A stretch of 64,000 nucleotides of DNA from Closterium sp. Naga37s-1. Its lineage: Eukaryota > Streptophyta > Zygnematophyceae > Desmidiales > Closteriaceae. The stretch covers positions 8,314,501 through 8,378,500 of the forward strand of contig CANJKZ010000723.1 of NCBI GenBank assembly GCA_947471745.1, written 5' to 3'. The notes below the pieces were generated by a model, which saw only the letters and a list, made by a program, of their open reading frames with translations, had not been told where the DNA came from and made no database searches. A program made the translations under genes and the position numbers. Below, one piece after another: positions 1 through 10,194 of the stretch (positions are counted from its first letter, which is position 1; each line of letters starts with the position of its first letter).

Positions 1-147
1 TCCGCACAACCCCCCTCCTCCCCAACCCCTCCTGCTTCCTCCCACTCTCCCCCACTGCACCCCACGCCCTACTCTTTCCACCACACCACCTTCCCTTCTC
101 TCACCCCTCCTCTCGCCTCTGTTTCCCCGTGCCCTGTGTCCTCTTTG

Positions 148-300
148 CCACGCGACCAGATCATGCCGCTACTGGAGATGCTGTACAACTCTGCTCCCCC
201 CGTCCTGTTCCCCCTGTCCTGTTCCCCCTTCCTTCCCCCTACTCCCCCCTGCCACGCGACCAGATCATGCCGCTACTGGAGATGCTCTACAACGCCCCGC
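148..300 (+). repeat. Two copies of the 5' end of dymeclin exon 264-389
   Basis: The stretch encoding [12 protein letters not shown] occurs at about 148-190 and again at 252-300. Only the second runs on into the rest of the exon. The first copy breaks into C/T-rich intron sequence after about 43 bases. Confidence 0.8.
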
Positions 301-1443
301 GGCGCACGTCCAACCAGATGTACATGCTGCTCATCATCCTCCTCATCCTCTCGCAAGACGCCTCTTTCAACGCCAATGTCCATAAGCTCGTACGTGCCCC
401 CACACCACTGCTGCTGCACCTGCTGCTCCTGCTGCACCTGCTGCTCCTGCTGCACCCTCTGCTCGTGCTGCACCCTCTGCTCGTGCTGCACCCTCTGCTC
501 GTGCTGCACCCTCTGCTCGTGCTGCACCCTCTGCTCCTGCTGCACCCGCTGCTCCTGCTGCACCTGCTGCTCCTGCTGCACCCTCTGCTCGTGCTGCACC
601 CTCTGCTCCTGCTGCACCCTCTGCTCCTGCTGCACCCTCTGCCGCTGCTGCACCCTCTGCTCCTGCTGCACCCTCTGCCGCTGCTGCACCCGCTGCTGCT
701 GCTGCCACCGACGCTGGCGCTGCTGATGCTGATAAGGGAGCTGTTGCCATGTTTCCCTATGCTCTCCAGAAGTCAGGAACCGGGCACTTGCTGCATTTCC
801 TCTGTCCCCGAACCCCTCTCTCCCATTCCAATCCATTCGCTGGCATCCTTCCCCTCCTCCCTCTGTCTCCCCTTTACCTCTCACTTCCTGCCACAACACA
901 ACCGTGTGAGACACTGTGCTGCTCTCGTCAAAATCCCCATCTTCCTCATGCATCCCACCTACTCCCCAACTCTGTAACACCTTGCAGATCCTCTCCTCCG
1001 TGCCATGGTACCAGGAGCGACTTCTGAGGCACCTCAAAAAACCACTTCCCCCCGCCCATCCCACTCCCCAACCCTGTAACACCTTGCAGATCCTCTCCTC
1101 CGTGCCATGGCACCAGGAGCGCCTGCTCTCCCGCATCTCCCCTTAACCTTGCGCTTAGATTGAGTCATGTAGCCACCCCTCCCATGCATCCCCCCGTGTT
1201 CATCATCCCCATGCCGTCATGCCGTGTGTGTATGCAGATCCTGTCCTCTGTGCCGTGGTACCAGGAGCGCCTGCTTTTGAGACGTCTGAAAAGTCTGAAA
1301 TTCTCATCTCCCCTGCGCATCCCAATCCCCAACCCTGTAACGCCGTGCAGATCCTGTCCTCTGTGCCGTGGTACCAGGAGCGCCTGCTCTCCCGCATCTC
1401 CAATTTGAGGCGCCGCTAAAACCCATGCTCGTTATCCCCGTGC

Positions 1444-1539
<96 letters not shown>

Positions 1540-4500
1540 CAGATCCTGTCCTCTGTGCCGTGGTACCAGGAGCGCCTGCTCTCCCGCATCTCCCTGGGCT
1601 CGCTCATGGTCATCATCCTTATCCGCACCGTCAAATACAACCTCTCCAAGCTCAGAGTCAGTGCTGCTGTGCAATATATGCATCTGCTACCCCCCTTCTC
1701 CCCCCCCCCCCTCCCCACTTTTTCCCCTATAGCCACCATCCGCCTTCAGCACCCCCCCTCCTCCGTCCCCTCCCCTCATCGATCCCCTCCTCGTCATCCA
1801 CCCCTCTCTCTTCGTGTCTGTTGGATCGCTTATGCCCATCATGCTTGTATGCATTGTGAGATGTGTCAAATTTTGTGTGCTCCCCTGTCCCTCCTCCTCT
1901 TCCTTTGCTCTTCTCCCCTCACACACCCCTGAACCATGCACGCACCCTCCACAGGACATCTACCTACACACCAACTGTCTCACTACTCTCTAGATGACCC
2001 TTAGTCCTTTCATTTCCCCCCTTAATCCTACGCTGTTTGAATCTCCCCATGCACACACCACCCATGCATCACACACAGGACATCTACCTACACACCAACT
2101 GCCTGGCCACGCTCGCTAACATGGCACCCCTTACCCCTCAGCTGCCTCTCCCCCACCACACACGCCCCTTGCCCGTGCACCCCCATGCACCGCCCACAGG
2201 ATATCTACCTGCACACCAACTGCCTGGCCACGCTCGAGGTGCCTTTTTAACCTCCGTTCCCCATCATACCCCCACACCACACCCTTATGACACACACAGG
2301 ACATCTACCTACACACCAACTGCCTGGCCACGCTCGCCAACATGGCACCCCACGCGCACCACCTCAACGCCTACGCCTCGCAGCGCCTCATCAGCCTCTT
2401 CCACATGCTCGCTCGCAAGTACGGCCCCTCCTTGCTTCTCGCGTCGACTCCTTGTCCCTCTCTCCACTTCCTTTCCCCTCTCGTCACCCTCCTTTTGATG
2501 TGCGTCATCAACCTCTCTCTTCCACATGCTCGCTCGCAAGTACGGCCCCTCCTTGCCCCTCGCTTTGCCTCCTTGTCTCATTCCTCACCTTCTTGCCCAT
2601 CACGTCACCCTCCTATTGATGTGCCTCATCAGCCTCTTCCACATGCTCGCTCGCAAGTACGGCCCCTTCTTGTCTCTCGCTTCGTCTCCTTGCATCTCTC
2701 TCGTTCTCTGTTGCGCTAACTCGCATGCATTCACTCCATACACCCTTTCGTCACGGTCTCCCTTACCTGTTTGCATGCATGTGGTTTTTTAAGCCAACTC
2801 GGCTCACTTCTCCCACTCTCGCCGTACTCGCCCCACACCCCATGCTCGCCGCGCTCGCCCAACTCCCCCGCGTCCCCCGTTTCCAGGTACACGAAACTGT
2901 CGACAGCAGCAGCACACCCCATGCCCAGCAAGGCAGACTCGCAGGGCAACGCGCAGGGACAGCAATCAGCGGATCAGGATGGGGATGGTGCTGGTGACGG
3001 GGTATGTGTGCAGCATGTGGGGGTGTGTGCTGCTGCAGCATGTGGTGTGTGTGCATTGTGGGGTATGTTTGCAGCGTGGGGAGGTGTGTGCAGTATGGGG
3101 TGTGTGTGCAGTGTGCACCATGGGGTATCTATGCCGCATGGGGTGTGTGTGGTGGGTGGACCATGATTTATGTGTGCAGCATGGGTTATGTGTGCAGCAT
3201 GGGTTATGTGTGCAGCATGGGTTATGTGTGCAGCATGGGTTATGTGTGCAGCATGGGTTATGTGTGCAGCACGGGTTATGTAAGCATCATGGATTATGTA
3301 TGCACTTTTCTCCCCTTCCTGCCTCTCCCTCTTCTCTCTCTCCCCCTCTCCCTCACTCTCTTCTCTCTCTCTCGCTGCGTTCTCTCTTTCTCTCCCTCCT
3401 CGTCTCCACCCCTTGCAGCCCACGGGGCTGCACGTTTACACTTACTGTCTCCGCATAGTGTTCAAAATCATTCTTTAGTCAGCTCAAGCATCAGCTTTAA
3501 GTCGACTCATAAGTCGACTCAAGCATCACCTTCCGCACTCTCTCCTCCCTCTTCCTGCGCACTCTCTTTCTCTCTCTCCCCCCCCATCTCCCCCCACCAG
3601 CAGCCCACGGAGCTGCACATTTACACGGACTTTCTCCGCATAGTCCTCGAAATCATCAACGCCATTCTCACCTATGCCCTTCCACGGAACCCCGAGGTGA
3701 ACGAAATCACTGCAGCTGTGTGTGTGATTGTTGCTCCCTTCCGTGTCATCCATGCCTGTCCTGCTTGCTCGGCAGACTCATTGCTACCGGTACTGCATGT
3801 CCTGTGTCCGTACATTTCCATTTCCTTCTACATTTTCCTCATCTGTTACGTTTCATTCATCTTATACATTTTCGTCTTTTCTTTCGTGTTTCCTTTCCCT
3901 CTTCGTCTTCTTTCTCACCTTCTCTTTTGACTTTTGCGAATCACACTTGTTTGTAAGCTCCCTAACCGTAACCTTGTCCTATCCATGCCACACCCCCATG
4001 AACACATGGTCTCACACATGCATCATGGCAGGTGGTGTACGCGCTGCTGCATCGCCAGGAGCTCTTTGTGCCCTTTTGTTGTGACGTCTCAAAAGTCATG
4101 TCCATAACCCCATATACGCATGCATTCACACATGCACACATGCATCATGGCAGGTGGTATACGCGCTGCTGCATCGCCAGGAGCTATTTGTGCCCTTCCG
4201 CAACCACCCCCGCTTCTGCGAGCTGCTGCAAAACATTTTCACGGTGCGAGCTGGGGTAGCTGCCTCTATATGCATGCGTTTGGAAAAGGGAGTGCTTCTG
4301 GGTTCCCCCCTGCTCACACACACACGCTCTCTTCCTACCTCTTTTCCCTCTCTCGGTCGCCTCACCTGCCTCCCTATCCTGCAGGTAATTGACTTCTTCA
4401 ATGTGAGCGTTGGCAACGTGGACATCCCATTGCTGCTTCATGCTGACGCTGAGCATGCTATTGCTGCTCGCTTCCATGTCCATGCTCGCCTCTTGACAAC

Positions 4501-7500
4501 CGCGTTGGCATGCGCTGTCTCAGTACCTACCTACCCACACGCTCTCCCTTACTACCTGTTTTCCCCGTCACTATCGCCCCACCTCCCTCCCTATCCGGCA
4601 GGTGAAAGACCTTTTCAGCGTGCGCATGGACGACCATGATGTAGATAGTGACTGGTCCGTGGAGCGAGCACGTGCATGGACAACCATACATAAGCTTGCA
4701 CTGTCTCGGTGCCAACCTGCCTGCTCACACGCTCACCCTGCTCACACACTCACCCTTCCTGTCTCTTTTCCCCCTCTCAACCACTCTACATCGCTGCCTA
4801 TCCGGCAGGTGATAGACTTCATCAACGTGCGCATGGACGACTGTCTTGGAGCCTACCTGCCTGCACACACCCCTCAACCGCTCTACATCCCTCCCTGTCC
4901 GGCAGGTGATAGATTTCTTCAACGTGCGCATGGACGCCCATGATGTGGACGGTGACTGGTCCGTGGAAGCGAGCGGGTGTATGGACGATTGTTTTGGTGC
5001 CTGCCTGCCTGCCTGCCTGCCTGCCTGCGCACACACTCAACCTCCTCATACACTCAACCTTCGTATCTCGTGTCCTCTCATTCCCCCTTTTGTTGCCCGG
5101 CAGGTGATTGATTTCTTCAACGTGCGCATGGATGACCATGATGTGGACGGCGACTGGTCCGTGGAGCGAGCGAGTGTATGCACGACTACACATAACCTTG
5201 CACTGTCGCAGTGCCTACCTACCGAGATGCTCCCCTTCCTGTCTCGGTCCTCCCTTGCTTCCCGGCAGGTGATTGATTTCTTCAACGTGCGCATGGACGA
5301 CCATGATGTGGACGGCGACTGGTCCGTGGAGCGAGTGTTAGACGTGGTCATTGCCAATGCACGCACGTGGCGGGGCGAGGGCATGCAGGTGAGGCATTCG
5401 CTTGACCATGGTAGCATTGTGCATGGTGATTGGTGCATGGGTCATGGGTTGGGTCATGGGTCAGGGGTGACGGGTCATGGGTCATGATATGCTGGTCTGG
5501 CCATGATCATGGGCAATCCAATGTAAGCGGCCCCCCATTCTCTTCCTTGCTCTCCTTCCCCATGCTGAGTGCCCATCAGTCAGATGTTCACGAAGCTCAA
5601 GTTCACGTACTAGGAGGAGATGCATCCATTTCAAGACGTCCCCACTTCCACCTTCCCCTCCCCTTCCTCTCCTTCCGCTCCTCTCCTTCCGCTCCTCTCC
5701 TTCCGCTCCTCTCCTTCCGCTCCTCTCCTTCCGCTCCTCTCCTTCCGCTCCTCTCCTTCCGCTCCTCTCCTTCCGCTCCTCTCCTTCCGCTCCTCTCCTT
5801 CCGCTCCTCCTCTCCTTCCGCTCCTCTCCTTCCGCTCCTCTCCTTCCGCTCCTCTCCTTCCGCTCCTCTCCTTCCGCTCCTCTCCTTCCGCTCCTCTCCT
5901 TCCGCTCCTCCTCTCCTTCCGCTCCTCTCCTTCCGCTCCTCTCCTTCCGCTCCTCCTCTCCTTCCGCTCCTCTCCTTCCGCTCCTCTCCTTCCGCTCCTC
6001 TCCTTCCGCTCCTCTCCTTCCGCTCCTCTCCTTCCGCTCCTCTCCTTCCGCTCCTCTCCTTCCGCTCCTCTCCTTCCGCTCCTCCTCTCCTTCCGCTCCT
6101 CTCCTTCCGCTCCTCTCCTTCCGCTCCTCCTCTCCTTCCGCTCCTCTCCTTCCGCTCCTCTCCTTCCGCTCCTCTCCTTCCGCTCCTCTCCTTCCGCTCC
6201 TCTCCTTCTGCTCCTCTCCTTCCGCTCCTCTCCTTCCGCTCCTCTCCTTCCGCTCCTCTCCTTCCGCTCCTCTCCTTCCGCTCCTCCTCTCCTTCCGCTC
6301 CTCTCCTTCCGCTCCTCTCCTTCCGCTCCTCTCCTTCCGCTCCTCTCCTTCCGCTCCTCTCCTTCCCCTCCACTCCTTCCGCTCCTCTCCTTCCGCTCCT
6401 GTCCTTCCGCTCCTCTCCTTCCGCTCCTCTCCTTCCGCTCCTCTCCTTCCGCTCCTCTCCTTCCGCTCCTCTCCTTCCGCTCCTCTCCTTCCGCTCCTCT
6501 CCTTCCGCTCCTCTCCTTCCGCTCCTCTCCTTCCGCTCCTCTCCTTCCGCTCCTCCTCTCCTTCCGCTCCTCTCCTTCCGCTCCTCTCCTTCCGCTCCTC
6601 TCCTTCCGCTCCTCTCCTTCCGCTCCTCTCCTTCCCCTCCACTCCTTCCGCTCCTCTCCTTCCGCTCCTCTCCTTCCGCTCCTCTCCTTCCGCTCCTCTC
6701 CTTCCGCTCCTCTCCTTCCGCTCCTCTCCTTCCGCTCCTCTCCTTCCGCTCCTCTCCTTCCGCTCCTCTCCTTCCGCTCCTCCTCTCCTTCCGCTCCTCT
6801 CCTTCCGCTCCTCTCCTTCCGCTCCTCTCCTTCCGCTCCTCTCCTTCCGCTCCTCTCCTTCCCCTCCACTCCTTCCGCTCCTCTCCTTCCGCTCCTGTCC
6901 TTCCGCTCCTCTCCTTCCGCTCCTCTCCTTCCGCTCCTCTCCTTCCGCTCCTCTCCTTCCGCTCCTCTCCTTCCGCTCCTCTCCTTCCGCTCCTCTCCTT
7001 CCGCTCCTCTCCTTCCGCTCCTCTCCTTCCGCTCCTCTCCTTCCGCTCCTCCTCTCCTTCCGCTCCTCTCCTTCCGCTCCTCTCCTTCCGCTCCTCTCCT
7101 TCCGCTCCTCTCCTTCCGCTCCTCTCCTTCCCCTCCACTCCTTCCGCTCCTCTCCTTCCGCTCCTCTCCTTCCGCTCCTCTCCTTCTCCAATGCTGATTG
7201 ACCCATCAATCAGATGTTCACAGAGCTCAAGTTCACGTACGAGGAGGAGATGCATCCCATTCAAGACGCTCCATCTTCTCTTCCATTTCCCTTCTCACCT
7301 TCCCCTGTTGTTCTTAATGACCCATCAATCAGATGTTCACGGAGCTCAAGTTCACGTACGAGGAGGAGATGCATCCAGAGGAGTTCTTTGTGCCGTACGT
7401 GTGGACGCTCGTGGTGGCGCATAGTGGCATCCCCTGGAACCCCGACTGCATTGCCATGTTCCCCGTCCGCTCCTCCTCTTCCGCCGAGGTGAGCAGATAC

Positions 7501-8161
7501 ACACCCCGAAACCTGAGTCTTTTGAATGCTTCCTTGAAGCACGACTGCATCGCTGTGTTCCCCGTTCGTCCGCTTCGCCTTGGCCGAGGTGAGCAGTCTC
7601 TTTTCTGGGCGCGCTCCTCAAGCAGGAGACACGCCCCTAGCAATCTTTCCATCAGTATTTTTGCGACGTCTCAAAGGTCGTTTTCCGAGCGCGCTCCTCA
7701 AGCAGGAGACGCGCTCCTGGCAATCTTTCCATCTATATCCCCTGGAATCCACACTGGCGTGCGGCTTGTGGGTCGTAGCTTGTGGATCATGGCTCATGAC
7801 CCATAGCGTATGGCACATGGCCATGGCACGTGGGTTTCTAACACATGATCAGGCAATTTTCAGAGGCTTGAAAAGCTGGCCTGTGGCGTGTTAACAAAAG
7901 GCGCTGGCACCTTCCATGTGTGCTTGACACAGAACCCTCCCCCCTCCCCACCACCACTCGTCCGCAAACTATTCTATGGCAATCTCCCTGTGTCTCTATC
8001 TCCTCACTCTCTCTCTTTCCCCGCTTTCCCCGCTTCTCCTCGGCTCCCCCCTCCCGCACCACCGGTGTTCCTGCCGGCATCAGCATTTGGAGGATATTTT
8101 TGACGCCGATGCTTTTGATACGCACTCTGAAATGGGGCCCACGCCAAGAGAGGAGGTTTGA
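264..8161 (+). CDS. DYM: Dymeclin, 3' part (nine exons; 5' end outside window)
   Basis: Dymeclin is a peripheral Golgi/trafficking protein (Dyggve-Melchior-Clausen protein in humans). Exons read here: 264-389, 1543-1656, 2300-2418, 2887-3001, 3601-3696, 4154-4243, 5269-5388, 7333-7488, 8084-8161. All have AG/GT borders and phases agree, giving 337 codons plus TGA. Diagnostic stretches in family order are [99 protein letters not shown] and [12 protein letters not shown]. They align from memory with human dymeclin through to its C-terminus. The last exon, with its short acidic tail, is the least certain. Upstream exons lie left of position 1. Almost every exon edge is repeated in the adjacent intron, some copies carrying stops, so automated models here will be unreliable. 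Confidence 0.9.
391..717 (+). repeat. 18-bp minisatellite (CTGCTCSTGCTGCACCCT)n in dymeclin intron
   Basis: About eighteen imperfect copies of an 18-bp unit begin directly after the splice donor at 390. The array is open in several frames, which creates long leucine- or cysteine-rich false ORFs on both strands. No coding role is supported. Confidence 0.85.
984..1402 (+). repeat. Four extra copies of the start of dymeclin exon 1543-1656
   Basis: The acceptor plus the sequence for [13 protein letters not shown] recurs at about 984-1025, 1083-1142, 1234-1275 and 1345-1402, before the complete exon at 1543. Copy 1 runs into TTCTGAGGCACCTCAAAA and copy 3 into CTTTTGAGACGTCTGAAAAG. Both are versions of the palindrome found throughout the window. 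None of these copies reaches the second half of the exon. Confidence 0.85.
1445..1537 (+). repeat. (GT)n microsatellite, about 46 repeats
   Basis: A nearly pure GT dinucleotide run lies just before the acceptor of the exon at 1543. Confidence 0.97.
1951..2236 (+). repeat. Extra copies of the start of dymeclin exon 2300-2418
   Basis: The acceptor plus the sequence for [12 protein letters not shown] recurs at about 1951-1982, 2076-2125 and 2199-2236, ahead of the complete exon at 2300. Copies are 30-50 bp long and 80-95% similar by eye. Confidence 0.8.
2490..2700 (+). repeat. Two extra copies of the end of dymeclin exon 2300-2418
   Basis: The sequence for [13 protein letters not shown], including the splice donor (CAA|GTACGG), is repeated at about 2505-2560 and 2617-2675, with flanking intron, at a spacing of about 115 bp. 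Confidence 0.8.
3165..3295 (+). repeat. 18-bp tandem repeat (ATGGGTTATGTGTGCAGC)n
   Basis: About seven copies lie in a dymeclin intron and are bounded by looser GTGTGCAGC-rich sequence from about 3000. Confidence 0.9.
3411..3478 (+). pseudogene. Decayed copy of dymeclin exon 3601-3696
   Basis: This copy resembles the exon encoding [19 protein letters not shown] but has several substitutions and ends at an in-frame TAG. It is followed within 20 bp by AAGTCGACTC motifs. It is an old exon copy and is not expected to be spliced productively. Confidence 0.7.
4029..4100 (+). repeat. Truncated copy of dymeclin exon 4154-4243 ending in a palindrome half
   Basis: The acceptor plus the sequence for [14 protein letters not shown] is repeated. 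The copy breaks off at about 4075 and passes into TGTGACGTCTCAAAAGTC, one half of the recurrent palindrome. Confidence 0.8.
4383..5175 (+). repeat. Five extra copies of the start of dymeclin exon 5269-5388
   Basis: Copies of the acceptor and the sequence for [18 protein letters not shown] begin at about 4385, 4602, 4809, 4907 and 5104, before the full exon at 5269. Divergence from the real exon is greatest in the most upstream copy. C/T-rich spacers of about 100-200 bp separate them. Confidence 0.85.
5565..5640 (+). pseudogene. Copy of the start of dymeclin exon 7333-7488, with a stop
   Basis: This is a copy of the sequence for [15 protein letters not shown] in which the second Glu-side codon is TAG (5611-5613). 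It ends in TTTCAAGACGTC, a palindrome half. A second, stop-free copy lies at 7190-7270. The two copies bracket the 14-bp minisatellite. Confidence 0.8.
5655..7187 (+). repeat. 1.5-kb minisatellite of a 14-bp C/T unit (CTCCTCTCCTTCCG)n
   Basis: About one hundred copies, some lengthened by CTC, lie in the last large dymeclin intron. The strand is almost pure pyrimidine apart from one G per unit. A rare variant CCCCTCCACTCC starts at 6365, 6634, 6861 and 7130, which gives a 496-bp higher-order period. Long ORFs through it on both strands are artefacts of the repeat. Confidence 0.97.
7190..7272 (+). repeat. Second copy of the start of dymeclin exon 7333-7488
   Basis: This copy carries the same upstream context (CCCATCAATCAG) and coding start as the true exon. 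It diverges at the same point as the copy at 5565, again in TTCAAGACG. Confidence 0.8.
7540..7740 (+). repeat. Copy of the end of dymeclin exon 7333-7488 and a duplicated 75-bp block
   Basis: The sequence for DCIAMFPVR and its donor is repeated at 7540-7592. Two copies of a block beginning GCGCGCTCCTCAAGCAGGAG follow, at about 7608 and 7690. Between them lies TTTTTGCGACGTCTCAAAGG. Confidence 0.75.
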
Positions 8162-8227
8162 AGGCCGAGGAGGAAGGGTGGTGAGGCTTCGGGTGAAGGG
8201 CCTTGGGGGAAAAGGTGAGAAGTCTTG

Positions 8228-8335
8228 CTCACTGGTGTGCCTGCATCAGCCCTAGGAGGTTATTTGTGACGCCGATGCTTTTGATACACGCTCTGAGATG
8301 GGGCCTACGCCACGAGAGGAGGTTTGATTGGAGCC
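8228..8335 (+). repeat. Copy of the last dymeclin exon downstream of the stop
   Basis: This closely matches 8078-8165, including the sequence for DADAFDT and the terminal GAGGAGGTTTGA. It follows the stop codon and so could serve as 3' UTR or an alternative last exon. Confidence 0.75.
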
Positions 8336-10194
8336 AAGGGTGGTGAGGGGTAGGGTGAAGGGCCTTGGGAGGAGGGGTGGTGGGGGGCAAGAGAAGAGGC
8401 AAGGGGTCATTAGAGGCTTGAGATGGTGAAGGTGTAGGGGGGATGAGGCTAGTTGCCTGGTAGAGAGAGGGAAAGGGAAGGAGTAAGATAAGGAGGTAGG
8501 TTGAATCTGGAGCATCTTGTCATGGAGCAATAAGGAGGACAGGACCTGAAATCGGAGACCATGAGTGTCGAGGTGGCTGCTGCGCGCTGCAGTATTGATG
8601 GTGGCAGTCTTGTGTTCCTTAACTCCTTAGGCAATTGAAGTTGTGTGTGTGTGTGTGTGTACTCGCTCAACTCTACACTTGATGGTAACAGGGCTCCTGC
8701 TTCTGTGCTCCCACGTGTCTAGTGGTTATCGTAAGCGAAACATGTGCCTCGGGGCATTGCCATCACGTGGGGCATGTGCTTGGTACTGTAACGGGTTCTA
8801 GCACTTCACCATTTGTACCCGTGGAAGTAGAGAATGCTGGAACACGACCAGCCGTACAATCTGAATGTTGATGTGGTACCTCCTCGAGGCGGCAGTTTTG
8901 ACATACGGACGGTACCGTAGTAACTGTCTTGGCTGTGTCACATCGGTATCATGGAGGACCAAACCATGAGATACGGTGCCAGCATGTGAAGACCTCAGCA
9001 ATTATTTTTCCGTTTTGATGAGGCGGCATCCAATTGATCAATATTTAGCCTTTCATTATTCAACAGTCATTTTGGCCATTTTATGTAAAGAGCAGGATTT
9101 TCATGTGGTTTAATTCATTATATTTTGTCTTCCGGGTAGAATCGCACAGTGCGTTGTTGTGTCCCTTACCAAATGCTACGTTTGGAAGCCTGTCAGGCAC
9201 GGAAACGCGCGAGAGTCTCTTGTAGCTGCACGTAACAGTAGAAAGGATCCTTGTCGGCTTGCATCTCAAACCCTGGGTCTGACGTCCGCGCGAAATTGTT
9301 GGTCGCACACCGGCAGAATGCACGACCTTCAAGCCGTCAAGTTCAGCCTCTTGCCGTTGAGTTCCAGCTAGTCGTTGAATCGAGTGCGCGCATGAAGTGA
9401 CGATCACGAATGATGCCGACAAGCGACAAATGTTGAAACATTTCAGTCGTCGTGACATACTTCCCAGCGTCGTGCGAAAGAATGGTGTGTTGCGCCTACG
9501 AATTGCTGGCGCTCAAATCCGAACCGCTTTGGCAGGCACGAACCAAAACAACCAAACCCAAGCCTGCCTCACTCCCTCCACCATCACCTCACAGTAAATC
9601 TGCATTTGCCAGGGCGTCCGGTCGACCAGAAAGCGCGAAACCCTGGTGTCGTGGCGCTCTGACTGCGCGGAGGACTGTTTGTTCACCCTAGGTTTCCCGA
9701 CATGCGAAAGTTTTCAAATCGTAAGCTGCTGCCCGCTCACGATAGCCTACCCTGGTTCCCTTCAACAGAGGGGGTGCTTTCTTTTCTAGGGCGGACCGCG
9801 GCCTTCGATTTGACAAACTGGGCAAGCTGGGGTGAACGAAAACATCCCGCGTCGCGCGAGCCTGAAAGGGCTCATGTCGAGACCAACCAAAAAGGGGTCA
9901 GCCATTCCCGTTCAATCACAGTTGCAATCAACGTATTCCTTTGGCCTTAGCCCCTTCCGTCTCGCACATTTACAGGATCAAAGCAGGGCGCCAATTTTGC
10001 TGGGAAGTTTTGCCTAGCCAGTTTTCTTTCAATCTGATCATTCGAAGTGAACTTCACGCCAACCCTAGCATCCCAGCTTTGCCTCAGGAGTTTTTCTCCC
10101 AATACGGCGGCTAGTCACTCTTTCCCCTCATTATAGAGCTTCCTGCAGATCAAAGACGTTCAATCGTAGATCACTCCACGCGAACCCCATCGCC
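8336..10194. other. Intergenic; no gene seen
   Basis: Between the dymeclin tail copy and the CHRD gene I see only short ORFs without recognisable domains, and a short GT run near 8645. Base composition becomes more even after about 8700. An AT-rich ATTATAGAG at about 10,130 could be a promoter element of the CHRD gene, but this is weak. Confidence 0.6.

Noticed and set aside
367-750. Poly-Ala/Glu ORF on minus and Leu/Cys-rich ORFs on plus
   Set aside because: They lie in the 18-bp intronic minisatellite directly after a splice donor.
5430-7424. ORFs of 400-660 codons on both strands (Leu/Ser/Pro-rich on plus, Glu/Arg/Gly-rich on minus)
   Set aside because: They are generated by the stop-free 14-bp minisatellite inside a dymeclin intron. 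The period of 14 residues equals three repeat units, and the flanking real exons are in other frames.
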